From Ceriagrion tenellum (lineage: Eukaryota; Arthropoda; Insecta; Odonata; Coenagrionidae), in contig OY720634.1 in the NCBI GenBank assembly GCA_963169105.1, positions 118,394,430 to 118,458,429 on the forward strand: 64,000 bases of DNA, read 5' to 3'. The position numbers were made by a program, and so were the translations under genes. The notes beneath the pieces were generated by a model. The model was not told the DNA's origin. It saw only the letters and a program-made list of their open reading frames with translations, and searched no databases. Positions 1 through 14,200 of this stretch are shown here, in pieces. Positions within the stretch are counted from its first letter, which is position 1; each line of letters opens with the position of its first letter.

Positions 1-462
1 CCTAAGCTACACAAGGAGTCAGGAGACCGATACTATACCTTGCTACGAAATATTAGAGGTTTGAAACGCTGATGGTTAATGCTCTTATGATGTTACACAT
101 CAGTTTTTGTGCTACCATGAAGAAATTCGTGGCCTGGCGTTTTGACTTCCAAGATACACGGTATGGCAGAAATGATGGAGATCGCCAAGTCTATTTACTG
201 TGATACCGCGGAAAACTTCGGGCTTAGAAATCATTTATTTGGGTATCTTTAATTCAAATTTTGGGTTACCCATCTGGGGTGACCTCCATGAAAAACATAT
301 TTTCAGTTTATTACCTCATTTTTATTGTAATTTTTATCCCAATTCACCCTCCCATTACCAAATTTATGTGTCTAAAGATGCTTAAATATAGAGATTACTT
401 TAGAATTGTCTTATTTAATGGTTTTGGTCCTTTATATTGTTTTCTTTTGTTTTTCCATTCAG
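1..462. other. CD36-family intron upstream of first visible exon
   Basis: AT-rich, no supported coding signal. It ends in the polypyrimidine tract and AG used by the exon at 463. Confidence 0.6.
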
Positions 463-610
463 AGAGTACAAGGAAAAATATGAAATAGTCATTGATGATA
501 TCAGTGGAACCGCTTCTTATTATCAAAAGACCCTTTTTGAGTTCGACTCCAAAGCCTCCTTTCCTCTTGCTGAAAATGATAGTGTAACAATCTTGAATGT
601 TGCCATTATG
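463..610 (+). CDS. CD36-family exon (first in window)
   Basis: A pyrimidine-rich acceptor ends in AG at 461-462 and a GTGAGT donor follows at 611. The first base completes a codon begun in an upstream exon. The peptide begins EYKEKYEIVIDD and ends ENDSVTILNVAIM, which matches the region after the N-terminal membrane helix of CD36 proteins. It ends in phase 0 and joins the next exon as NVAIM-GAMEY. Confidence 0.9.
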
Positions 611-3600
611 GTGAGTATTTGCCACACCTTTTTCATTCTGTAACTAGTTGTAATTTTTTTGTTTAAGGTATCCGCGGCGAGCAGGTATTCTTTCGATTAT
701 GTCTTTCGGGATTCGGCCGCGTCGTTGTACTCCGGACAACGTTTCTCCTCCTCTCCTGGAGACATCTTCTGCAGCCCTATTCGCTAAAGGTTTACGCGGG
801 CGCGAACACGAAAAGTTCCGTTTTCGCGGTTGAGCCGCGAAAACCAGCTAAGTGCTATCCACTAAGCATTACGTGAAGTATTTACGCGGCCACGAACTCG
901 TGTTCGCGGCCTCCCCTCCATGGAGGGGAAGAGATCCGAAGACTGCCGAGGTTCACCTCCACGTCGTCACGAATAGTATGACGCATTGCCTCAGAGCCAA
1001 TGAGAGAAATTCGGCAGGATATTGTTTTTCAAGCAGACTGAAAATGCATCGGCAATGAGTAGGAGAGTGAATTGGTTGTATTAAGTTCATAATTCATAAA
1101 TGGTGGACAACTACCTAAAAAGTATCGTCTGAATTTTCTAAATATTTATATTTTGTAAAACTGTATGTGATTGATGGATATAATTACATGATAAAAACGA
1201 TGAATTTACTTTAATGCATCAAAATCGCACAAGTGAGATGTTGTCGGCCTATGGTATCACCAATTCAATAGACCACATTGATATTTACCTAAAAACATCT
1301 GTTACTGCATGTACATTAGTTTTGAAAATGTAATCTCATAATTATCAATGTGATAAAGCGAAGAATTTAATTAGCAAAGGACATGTTCCTAGTCATGCAG
1401 ATACTACATATTTAGTGTCGTTGAATATTATATGTCAATAGCACCCCCGGAAGTTATTATACATTTAGTCCACCGTTATATCAGTTACTTTGCTAATATT
1501 GTTGCTATTCAAAATTGCCCAAAAGTAAGTAGTTAAGGACGAGTGTTATACATTCATACATTGAGTGCCACCGCAGTAGACAACATTTTTGATACATTAT
1601 TGTCACAATGCAGTCATTGGACAAAATTTTACTCAAATTCAAACAGGATGTGAATTTAATACTCATTGCCTAATCTGCAGATATGTATCATATCTATGAA
1701 AAGTGCCAACGTTATTTGAAGTTTAGAAGGTTATTAAAATAGCCTACAAGTCAAACATAACTTTGACAAAATAGTAATTACTCTCATAAACACTATGGAA
1801 GTGTTCTCTAGACACTGTACACACATGACAAATACTCTATAGCCTAAGTATTTTTCAAACATGAATAGCAGACATTGATCCACTTAATGGATAAACACAG
1901 AACTCACTCAAAATCCTTCAATAACTTTACTACATACTAAAAAAAAGCAGGCTTAGAAGAATGCAGATTCGAATGAGTGATGAAGTTACACTATACCAAC
2001 CTACAGTTTATTATGTAACAATGATAATCAAATGAAATAGAAAATGCGTCAGTATTTGTAGAAAAACTAAATTCTCAATAACACCCACGACAAAACTAGT
2101 ATAGGGATTGAAATACTTGCAAGAACATGAACGACCAGCTGGTAGGTACCTATACAGCTGTATAAGAGCCAGAGGTACATTTGAAATTAAAATAAAACAC
2201 TATAAACATAGGTACCACGGTAATTTTCTGTGAGAACGTCATGGAATGAAATACATTAGCAATAAGGGTACGAATCAATCGACATGGATAATATACTTTG
2301 AAAACATAATATACTAGCAAATCAATCAATAAATTAGCACAATTCTAATTATAAGAATGCGAACTTACCTCTTTAAGAACTATACCTCAGTGTTAACTGA
2401 CGTTATGAGAGCAACAGTAAAGAATTAGCACGGGATGCTACCACAACGGCACGAAGATAGGCTTATTGTAAGTCAAGAAACAATATAATATAAAAGTAAC
2501 ATGTTACAATATAATATAAAAGTAACAAGAAACAATATAATACAAGCAGTAACATGTTACATCATACTAATCTGCACCAAATGAAATTCCTCTTAACGTA
2601 GAGACAAGGCCAAATTCCCCCCTACCAACAAATATAAAAAATATATGTGTCTGCAGGCGTAGCCGTTGCCAGCTGTTTACGCGGCGAAAATCCGTTTTCG
2701 TGGCCCAAACTCACCGCGAAACTTCCGCCACGAATCTTTCGCGGCGAAAAGTTCCGTGAAGCGCTTGTGGATCGCACATTTCGAGTTTGTGACGTCATTT
2801 CGTATTTCGGCCGCGAATCTTTCGCGGCCACGAAATTTTCGTTGCTTACAGAATAGGGCTGCTGGTCGAAGAAGCATCTGCCCCAACGACTTGGTTATTT
2901 ACCCCAACGACCTGTGGGGGGGGGGGGGCATGGCGGGGGGGTTTGTTAATTACGATCGCGTAACTAAGGAGTCACATGGTACAATCACGAAGGGTTCGAG
3001 ATTTTGGTGCGTATACACCGCTCATAAAAATGTCACGCAGCAAATATTTCTCGAGGGAAATTGTCCATGGAGTTGATTATGGCGATAAGAGACGCAATGA
3101 ACAGTATGTCAGACTCAGAAGTTATTCACATGAGTCGGTAAAACTCACCAAAATCTCCAAACGTTGGTTGTTGTACCACGTGACTCCTTAGTTAAGTGAT
3201 CGAGATTATATCGAGTGGTTCATACACCGACCCCCAGGAGGAGAAACGTTGACGGGAAAACAACGACACGGCAGGATCCCGAAACAATATTGAAAGAATA
3301 GTTGTAATATTGTTTGCTTCTCATAGCGGAACTCTTCACAGTAATGGATACTCATTTATTTATTCATTCGAAAAAAAGTTCACGTGCTGCATGAAGCCAT
3401 TTCTCCAGTCTCCATGGTATAGAATAAAAGCTCCTCTTTTCTTATTCAAATCCTCATTCTATACTGATTAGTCACCCTCTAATGAAGTTTACTTTCTCTT
3501 CCCATCTTCCCCTTTTCCACCCTCACTCTATGCTGCTGCATTGTTTTTCCAATTCCTTCCTGGTTTCCCCAGCTTTCTACCCACTCCACATTACCCTCCC

Positions 3601-6600
3601 TTCTACTTGTCGCGACTGTATGGGGCTGTCCATAACCCACGTAGGCACCAAACAGGGCGGGGGGGGGGGGGGGGTTGCCAACGAAGGTCCTCGTTGGGGA
3701 ATGCGGGGGTTGGAGGGATATCTACGTTGACAATGGTAAATATACAGTTTATAATAGATGGCAGATTATCATAGCTACAAGAGTAGTTTTTCTTTTACTT
3801 ACCTTGCCTTAAAATCTGCCTTAAATCACAGATAGTCCTTGACAATCAATTAATAACCCGTTTCACAGCTTTTACCGCAGAAAATGAAAAGTCTACGTGG
3901 ACAACAGGTGGGACGGGCGGGGTCCGGATGAAGTCTACGAGTGTCCACGATGTGGAGTGGGGGGGAGGGGGGGTGTCAATACGTGGCCTATTTTTGTCTA
4001 AGTGGGTTATGGACAGCCACTGGATTGTTAATTAATTTATGTATAGATGAGTGGTATCAGAATAAGTAGCCCTAGCAAAATTTCGACAGCTATAAAGTCG
4101 GTACCTTTTCATTTCGGATCATGTGATTTCTACTAGATCCCCGCAACATAGTTTGGTTGAGACAATCATGAGTAATTCAAGGTAAAGAAACTGAACCTCT
4201 GATCTCTTACATGAAAAATAAGTGAAATCAACCTAAACCAAATATTACTTTGAATCGAACTTAGTAATTCTTTCTCCAAAGTGGCAAACAAACAATGAAT
4301 TTAAAAGGAATTTCGATATTAATTTCACTTAAACAACCATCTGTGATAATCCACTGCCTCAGCAACTCTCGCCGTGTCTTCTAATTGTATTTCTGTCTTG
4401 CAACTGGCTAACACACCTGACCGGCAATTGGGAGATCCAGTTTTAAATCCAGGTCAAGTCAAATGATTTTTTTCACGACGAATTTCACCATCTTTGGTTT
4501 ATACCACGGAGTCGTTAAATTTTTGCCAACTCGCAAATAGTATTGTACAGATTCCAGTGATGTTGTAGAGCCAATACTAGCCACGGCAAAACTTTGTAAT
4601 TTCAAGCAGATTCTGATATATTTGCCTTTTTCTGTCATTCACATTGCCCTCCATGTAATTTCTCCATTCCTCTTACCATCGTCGTGGGGCTTGAAACCAG
4701 GGAAATAGAAACGCGCAGACCTTTCCACCAACAGGATGAGTGGCTTGTGCCAATCAAGTTGTTCTCCATTTAAATGGCTCTGTTCAATGGCAAATTGTTC
4801 TCCATGGAAAATGATCTAAATACCACTCTACCAAAGAATCGAGAACATAGTCCAGTCTGTAGGGAAATTTGAAGGTTTTTTCGTGATACAGGTTAAGAAT
4901 AGTCAAAAGTTGTAGGAAAAGGAGAGTTATATATACCTATATATTTTTAAACTTCGAACTAGACGTTATAAACAAATTACAGGGGTTCAAAGTTGGCTAA
5001 AAATGGTTTTTTAATTCTACAAGCCAAGGTATTCACTTTAGGAAAAAATGTTTCAAATGTTTTTTGTAGACAATTAAAATACGCATAATTTGAGCTATGG
5101 TAAGTTTTTTTTCGATAATTATTTATTGCAAAAACTTTGAAAAACCCCCCAAAATGGCGTTTTTTTGCATATCAATTATTTATTGCAAAAATGACTTTTT
5201 AAATACTTTTTTGCTTTGTAATTAAGGCCCCCATTATGACAAAAAAATAGGATTTATAAAGCCAATTTGGTTAATTTGCTGCTGAGTTATTCCATTTGTT
5301 TATTAAAAACATGTCTAATGTTCAATGCTGTAACTTTTTATTGGACCAACATACAGGGTCGCATAAAGGCTCATTCTCTTTGTAAAGGTCCAAAATTTAT
5401 AATATTAAAGAAAAATTGAAAAAAAAATTATTTTCAACCCCTCAAATAACGCTTACAAAAAAAGGGCGTTTTTGTTTTATAAACAAATGAAGCTGGGGCC
5501 ACCCCCATAAACTGTAGATAATGTTTTCTTCAAGATTTGAGTAGCTGAGGTCGAAACGAAGAATTTAAAAAAAAAGTTGTTTTTCGACCAATAGCAACCG
5601 AGATAAGAATTTTTTTTTAAATCACTGCTCCGTTGTTTATAACAATTAATAAATAAATCCGACGGCATTTGGACCTCAAAGAGATATTTTCAATATCTAT
5701 TGTCAGATTTACAAAATATTGCCTTGTAAGTGTTAAAAAACATGAATGAAGTATAGCGAAGAAAAACCAGGCCGGCCGGCCGCGGTGGTGGGGGTAGCGC
5801 GACGTGCTCTCCCGCGCGCGAGAGAAAACTGAGTTGGCTACTTCAAATCTGCTGCGCTCGGAAAAATATCTCGTATCTCGGAAAGTTCTGAACCAATTTC
5901 GATGTTTTTTTTTTAAATCTGGGATAGCTTCAAATTTTATTAACAATGACATTGTTAGTTTGTAAAAAATATTAATACTTCCAGCTGAAATGCTATAAAT
6001 GTAAAATTATTTTTAAAAAACGCCCTTTTTTTGTAAGCGTTATTTGAGGGGTTGAAAATAATTTTTTTTTTCAATTTTTCTTTAATATTATAAATTTTGG
6101 ACCTTTACGAAGAGAATGAGCCTTTATGCGACCCTGTATGTTGGTCCAATAAAAAAGTTACAGCATTGAACATTAGACATGTTTTTAATAAACAAATGGA
6201 ATAACTCAGCAACAAATTAACCAAATTGGCTTTATAAATCCTATTTTTTTGTCATAATGGGGGCCTTAATTACAAAGCAAAAAAGTATTTAAAAAGTCAT
6301 TTTTGCAATAAATAATTGATATGCAAAAAAACGCCATTTTGGGGGGTTTTTCAAAAGTTTTTGCAATAAATAATTATCGAAAAAAAACTTACCATAGCTC
6401 AAATTATGCGTTTTTTAATTGTCTACAAAAAACATTTGAAACATTTTTTCTTAAAGTGAATACCTTGGCTTGTAGAATTAAAAAATCGTTTTTAGCCAAC
6501 TTTGAACCCCTGTAATTTGTTTATAACGTCTAGTTCGAAGTTTAAAAATATATAGGTATATATAACTCTCCCTTTCCTACAACTTTTGACTATTCTTAAC

Positions 6601-8179
6601 CTGTATCAAGACAACGTCATAAATTACCCTTTTTCTCTCCACAGACTGGACTAACATCTTGATTTGGTTCATCATGAACCATTTGAACGGAAAACGTGAT
6701 TCGATTAATTTGGCTCGTGCTAATAAATCTTTCAAACGAACGATTCATTACTGCACGTTATTTTCGGGTTTTCCAACCGCGTACGTTGTCATTGGTCGAC
6801 CACGGTTTCGATAGCCATCCTGCTACCGTCTTCAGGTCGAAGGTGGTGAGAAGCTGCTTGTGGCCGCCCTATACACCACTAGCCGTCATGGCGACCGACT
6901 TCGCCGCGCTGCGCTGTGATTGGTCGGCGCGGATAACTCTCTTTCATGAGTTGCCTAGTGGATAGCCGGTGTCTCTGATGAAGTTATCAGGGTACTTGCA
7001 AATCTCTATTGCTTCTTTGATTAGCCTAGGATAATAACGGCTCTCCTTTAAAAGTAATTTTGTGTTTTCGTATTTAATTGTATGTCCCTTCTCACTCCAG
7101 GCATGTTCCGCTACGGCAGACAAGTTGAATTGTTTGTTTTTTGTCGCCCTTGCATGCTCCTTTAGTCTTGTGCCCATGGACCTGCATGTTTCGCCAATGT
7201 ATGATCTTCCGCATGAGCATGGCACCTGATAGACACCTTCGCATGACTCTTGTGTGATGCAGTCCTTGGGTTCAGGCATAATATTCTTTATCTTAGTCAC
7301 ACAATTGAATCTTGTGACCACATTGTGCTTTCTTAATATCCTTGCGATTTTTTCCGATGTTCCCGCGACAAATGGGATAGTCATGCGTCCTCTTGGTTGG
7401 GTCGATTTTTCCTCTTCACGGCTACTTTGTTCCCCAGAAGGCCGGTTCAATTTCTTCTCCATCTTCGCGGCTCTTTTCAGGACCAAAGAGTTCGTGTAGC
7501 CGTTCCTTATTAGAGCTGTGGTCAGGTGCTTCTTCTCAGAATCAAATGGTTCTGCGTCCGCGATGGCATAGGCTCGGTGGAATAGCGTGGTCACAACGGA
7601 TTCGTCACGTCATTCGCGGCGTGATCTCTTTGTTTGATTTTCTGCTTATGGTAAATAACAATGTATGATATTTTTGAAAATATTGTGGAGTATTTAAATA
7701 CGTTTTTCGCATTCCTGTGTACCATTTCTACTGTAAAATGTTACCAAGGTCCAAATTCTGGTGATTTTGCATTTTATCTTCTTTTCTTTCAAAACATTTT
7801 TATGCCAGGATTGATATTTGTGTTTCATTGTTATTTTAGGGTGCCATGGAGTATGCAGAGACAAATCCCCCTATCCCTGGATTTCATATACCTTGGGATA
7901 AGGTGTTTCTGGTGGATGATATTTTTCTTACAGATTCAGTGAAAAACATCCTATTTGACGGCTCCCACTTCGTTGATTGTGACGGTTTTTATGGAGGAAT
8001 ATTGTGTGATGAAGTTAGAAAAAATCCTGTTTTAACTGTCTTTGAGGATCCAAAAAATACTCTTCGTTTTGCTCTATTTCGTTATGTAAGTATTGTATAT
8101 TTTTATTTTTTACCGTACAAAATTGAGCTGTCATGTGTATTATGAGTAAAATAGTAAGAATACTTAAATCATGGATGTT

Positions 8180-8216
<37 letters not shown>

Positions 8217-11200
8217 CGATACGTACCATCAGATTGTGTTCGTCAACTCTGATGTTGGACGATTTCATTCCCCGGCCCCACTGGTTAGAAACCAGCTGCG
8301 ATAGTGCATACCTTCACGTAGTCCGCTGACTAGCCCACAGCGGGTCGACGGCGGACGGATCCTACTGAAAGGGAAACCACGTGGGTTCTACGGCACGCGA
8401 TCACGAAAGAGAAGGAGAATACGGGACTTTTGGACCTCAGTGCGAAGCACAGCAAAAAAGAAACGACCTCGTTCAGATTGTGAATGGTTTTAGACATTTA
8501 TTGCCAAAATAAACATAAGTAACTTCCTTCTTAAATCTAATGAGGGATGAAATGATTATCTGTTTGAATGACACACTGATGGAAAGAGAACACAAAAATG
8601 CAATAACCCACCAAAAAAACTAATACTAATACATAACAAAATTCACAATGGCCTCTGTAAGAATCTCTACTACAATTCTTATTGTTGAGTTGATTGTCCA
8701 CCTTGAATTTTACATGCTCCGCGTCCGATCGTGCTAAAGTGTCCAGCACTATTGCGATTTAAAACACAAATCGCAAGGACGGGAGAATAATTAATATACA
8801 GATTTTTGCTTTGTGACAAGCTTAGTAACGTTAAGTGGAATTGTTCCTGAGTCACTATTAGATGCGATCACCTCCACTCGAGGTGTCTTCTTCGCAGAAG
8901 AAATGCTGGTTGGAGCAGGAAGAGTGGATAATTCACTATCCAGGGAGAAGGGGATTTGTAGAGTACTTATGAGTCAAGATGTGGCTCCACGTCGAATTCA
9001 CCGCTGGGCGCGTCATCAACCCACAGGTTTTTGGTTGCCTGAGGTTTTCTGGATGATCGGCGTATTGGCGTTACACGACGTGACGAATTTCCTTGACACT
9101 GCACCTCGGCCCTCTTTTCTCTCTCTCTCGCTCCCCGGTGCTCTGCTGATCTTTGCTGCCAGACTACGGAGTATTTGGGACTGCCTCCTCGCACCTTCCA
9201 CCAACATATCTCCCTGACGCCTTGCGCCGGGCCCGTTTTATACCGTCGGTCTGATCTAATGTCCCCGACGACGGGAGACCGAATCTCTCACAATACGACA
9301 CCGCCTCGGCTTTGGACAGCTCGTTTATCCACGAGGTTCCTACCTTACCTTCCATGGCTAACCGCTAATAGAACAAAGGGGAAAATGGGAAGATTGGGTT
9401 CTAATTTTCGCTTGACGGCTCGAACAAGGGTTGATCGAGTGTCGGTTCAAGGTGTTTTGAAATACAGTGCATTTGCCTGGTTGTGTGATGTTATCGTGTG
9501 AGTGTGTCAGGGTAAATGGTGGCCGGTGTGGCGTCCTCAAGAGAACTAGGGCTACCTAGGGACCCACTTTATCCCCGGTATGTGAAAAGTAACCCCCTCT
9601 CACCGAAAACCCCATCCTTCGACGAGTGACTACTTCTCCCGAGGGATATAAAAACGCCCGGAGTGTGTGCTTCGCGAGGAGAAACATTAGGGGAAGTCCT
9701 ACGATGAGCATAATAGCCATCACCCTCCTGAGCAAACCAGATTTATTCTGGTGGAGGACGGGATAAGTAAGGAAAATTCTGGAGAAGCAGAGAGTGAAGC
9801 GGACGAGTGACAGCCGTGTTCTTCCCCGGTACGGGAGAAGATTGTTTCCCGTTGCCGCGATTATGGGGATCCAAGCAGCGACTCCATTGACAGTAATTTA
9901 ATAGTATGGATCCAGGAGGTAACAGGGTCGATAGAAGGCATGGAAAAGGGAAGTAGCAGGTATGGCAGAAGGGAAGGAATAGGGTAAGTAAAGGAAAAAT
10001 ACAAGAAAACACAGTGGTGAGGGAAGGATAGGACATCGAACAGACAGCTACGCCTTACGGTCCAAGGGCCGCAGGAACGCAGGACCGGAACCGAAGAAAC
10101 AGCTCGTAGACAGAAGAACACGCAGAAAGATTGCAGGACGCAACGATGTATAACTGAACTTAGGATCACTTAAGTGACGAATATATAAAAGTTTGCCAGA
10201 GGAAGGCAGACGACAAACACAGAAAACAAAAAAATGAAAAAATGAACACACTTACAAAGTTTCTTGATATTTCGGTGCCACCAGCACCTTGGTCGCAAGA
10301 GCGAAGACTGAGAAGGAAGGGAGGACTGAGGCGGAAGGAAGGGAGGGAGGGGAGGGACAGGGGAAGGGAAGGAGGGGGAGGGAGAGGAAAGGTGGGGGCG
10401 GGAGGCGGGAAGTGGAAGAAATTCGAAAGGAAGAAGTAGTATGGGCAGAGGTGATAGAAGAAGTTAGTGGGATTTATTGAGTCCTGGCGGAGAGAAAGCC
10501 TGGAAAAAGTAAATGCAAGAGGACTCAAGATCTTTGATTTGGAGTGGGGAGGAGGAAGGGGGAGGGAGGCGAGAATGCCAACCTTAAAAATATTATTAAA
10601 GATGGAGTTGTGGGAAGAAACGTGGGTGGCAACAGGGAGGGAAACAGAAATAGAAGGTGGTTCATTACAGCTGGAGCGGTGGCCATTCATGCGGATGTTA
10701 AGGGTGGTGGTCGTCAAACCAATGTAAAAACTAGGGCATAATTGGCAAAGAAGGATATAGACAACATTATGGGAAACGCAAGAGAGTGAGGGGACGGAAG
10801 GAGGATGAGCGGCAAGGAATTTATCAGGCAGAGTCTGGGTGAGAAGGATGCCACAAGTTTTGCAACGTGGGCGATTGCACGGCGTCGGAAGGGATTTAGT
10901 AGGGCGGGAGATTGATTTGGAAAGAGGTTTAGTGATTTTAAAGAGGGTGGAGAGGTTGGGAGGGCGTCTAAAGGTGAGAGAAGGACAGCGGGGGAAAATT
11001 TTGGAAGTGGTAAGGTTGTCAGAGGATGGGGTAGAGGTTTTTGATTAAGCGACGGATGGAGTGAACTCCAGGGAAATAGGTGGTACAGAGGGAGATTTGA
11101 TCATGAGGAAACTTATTAAGAGAGAGAGATTTAGAAGAAGAGGGTCGCTGTAGGATTTTTTTCTAAAGAAGACGCTCAGGGTAGCCTCTGCGAAGGAGGG

Positions 11201-14200
11201 ATTGGTGGAGGTTAGAGAGAAAAAGGTCAAGGGATTCGGGGTTGTTGCATATTCGGTGACCACGGATAGAGAGGGAAAAGGGGAGGGAACGTTTAGTATG
11301 AGAGGGGTGGCAGCTGTTGAAATGGAGATATTGTTGCTTGTTGGTGGGCTTGATATGGACAGAAGTGTGGAATTTAAGGTTACTGAGGGAGATGTCTACA
11401 TCCAGAAAGGTAATTTTGGAGGCAGAGATGTTAGAGGTGAAGGAGACAGAGGAGGAGGAGTTTAGGGAGGAGATGAAAGAGTTATGGGAATCAAGGCCAT
11501 GTGGCCACAGAAGAAAAATATCGTCAATGTAACGAAGCCAGAGAAGAGGTTTAGGAGAGCAAGACGAGAGAAAAGATTGCTCAAAAGCACCCAAGAAGAG
11601 GTTAACATAGGAGGGGCTGAAACGACTACCCATGGTACAACCTTTAGTTAGGATGTAGAATTTGTTATTGAAGGAGAAAGCATTATTAGTAAGTATAAAG
11701 TTGGAAAGGTCAAGGAGAAAATCTGAACTAGGGGCGTGAGGAACAGGCCGCTGGTCAAGAAAAAGACGAATGGCGGAAAGTCCTTCAGAGTTAGGAATAG
11801 ACGTGTAGAGAGAGGTGACATCTATGGTGGCCATTAAGATATCACAGTCTGAGGGGAGTGGGGTAGATTGGAGGCGTTCAAGAAAGTGATAAGCATCTTT
11901 GATGTGAGAAGGGAGAGAGAGAACAAAAGGTTGTAAGTAGTAGTCAACGAAAGCGGAGATGCGCTCGGTGACAGAGTTATAAGAGGAAACTATTGGGCGA
12001 CCAGGGTTGTGAGTCTTATGGATTTTGGGAAGAATGTAGAAATTGGGGGTGCGAGGGTGTGGGGGGGTGAGAAGAGATATGATATGATAAATTTATTGCT
12101 CCTCTTGAAATACAAGTACAAATCTCTTAGGTACAAATAAAATAAAATTGGAGCTTTAGGCAGCCTCAAAGGTACTAGCACCTGTATCGAGGCTGCCCTC
12201 CGTAAATAAATACATGCAGTTGCTGGTTTATGTAGTACATAAAAAAAAACTAAATTTCTCCGAACATATGTACAAATAAGGACAATAATATCATTTATGC
12301 CAATTTGTTAACAAGAAAAATACACGCTTCTTTTTTACAATACACCAAGCTATATTTTATAAACACTTAACATATATCATGTCACTCTGTGCATCATTTA
12401 CTACATTGTTAAAATTTCTTCCACCATAGCATAAGGCAACATCATCTGCAAAAGCAGTGAGTGTTCCTTTAAATTCAAAATTACACAAGTCATTAACATA
12501 GATAAGAAATAGGATAGGCCCAAGTACAGAACCTTGGGGTACCCCTGTTTTTGCCAACTTGGAATCACTGAAGGCCTTACCTACACGAACACATTGGGTT
12601 CGCGCTACTAAATAACTTTGAAACCAAGCCAGTGGAACACCTCTAATTCCGGCATCACTTAATTTCAATAATAGAATTTCATGGTCCAAGGTGTCAAATG
12701 CTTTTCTTATGTCTATAAATAAGCCCCCAGTTCGATTGTTCGAGTTTATTTCACAGTATATTTTTGTCATAAAATTGACTAAGGCATCTTCTGCACTTCT
12801 TCCACTTCTAAATCCTTATTGGTTTCGACTAAAATAGTCCCCTTTTTCCAGAAACCTAATTAGCCTATACTTAACTAATTTCTCGAAAATTTTTGAGATG
12901 GTTGGCAATAATGAAATGGGTCGATAATTTTGAATCTTATTTCGGTCACCTTTTTTAAAGATTGGTATAACTACAGCTGTTTTTAATATATTTGGAAATT
13001 CACCAGTGCTAATACTCAAGTTACAAGCATGTGCTAGAGCTGGTGCAATAGTTTCAATAACTAATTTTAATATGCTACCGTTAATGCCATCAATTCCAGG
13101 AGATGCACAATTTCTGAGTAATTTTACCGTATTTATTATTTCTTTTGGTAGAATAGGGTCAAAGAAGAATGATTCAGCTCTGTTCACTCTGATACATGGA
13201 TTTGAAGCAGCCTTGTGTTTAACAGCGACATGCATAGATTTGGCAGATTCAAAGACACCAACAAAATAGGAATTGAATTCATTTGCTATGGTCAACTCAT
13301 CGTCAATAATTTTGCCACTAATTTTTAAGGAACGAAGTGCTACCCCTGGTTCCTGTTCTCCAGTCATTTCTTTGAAAACTTTCCATTGTGCTTTTGAATT
13401 GTTGCTGCACTCTTTAAATCGATTCATGTAATGATTATTTGAAGCTTCCCTCAATTTATTTCTCAAATTATTCCGACATTTCAAATAGTCATTTCTCAGG
13501 CTCATATTTTTCGGATGTCGTCTACTTTTTTCAAACAAATAAATCTTTCTTTCAATCATTTTCAGCAATGAATTTGTCATCCATAATTTAATCTTTACAT
13601 GCTTTTTGTCTTCTATGTAAGTATACTTAGATAATTGTAGACACTGTTTTAATACCTCTAAAATGTACTCAAACGCTCTATTGGCATTCGTCTCATTTAA
13701 TACATGATTCTAATCGGAATGTGTGACAAGATTTTTAAATTTTTCAAAATTAATCCTAGTGAAGTGAGGGAAAAATTTTCGGATAGCAGAGCGCAACTCA
13801 GCATTTACAGAAATAGTCAATTTAGTCATTGAATGGTCACTGATGTCTAGGTGCAGAATATCGGTTGTTATGTTATATCTATACATGTTTGAAATTCTAA
13901 CATGGACATGATCCAAACAAGTTGCTGACGATCTCACTATTCTGGTTGGACAGTCAATAAGAGACGTTAATCCATACAAGGACAGTAAATCCTTGTATTC
14001 ATTTGTTACAGTGTTAATCACAGATGTATTTATATTCATATCACCCACAATTATTAAATTACCTTTGGCGTCTTTAAAAATACCTTCCATTTCTTTGAAG
14101 AAAAGTTTCTCGGGAACTTTTTGATGCCTATATACACTTAACAATTCAAATGATATAAAATCCATTTTCAAGGTGAGCAAAACACAGTCAGCAGATGATG

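Noticed and set aside
5617..5952. 111-codon open frame in the foldback core
   Set aside because: It runs across the inverted-arm boundary and the GC-rich patch, with no domain. It is best explained as chance.
10166..10717. 183-codon proline/serine-rich frame on the - strand
   Set aside because: Only its first third is the PLE nuclease. The rest is low-complexity sequence over the purine-rich PLE terminus.
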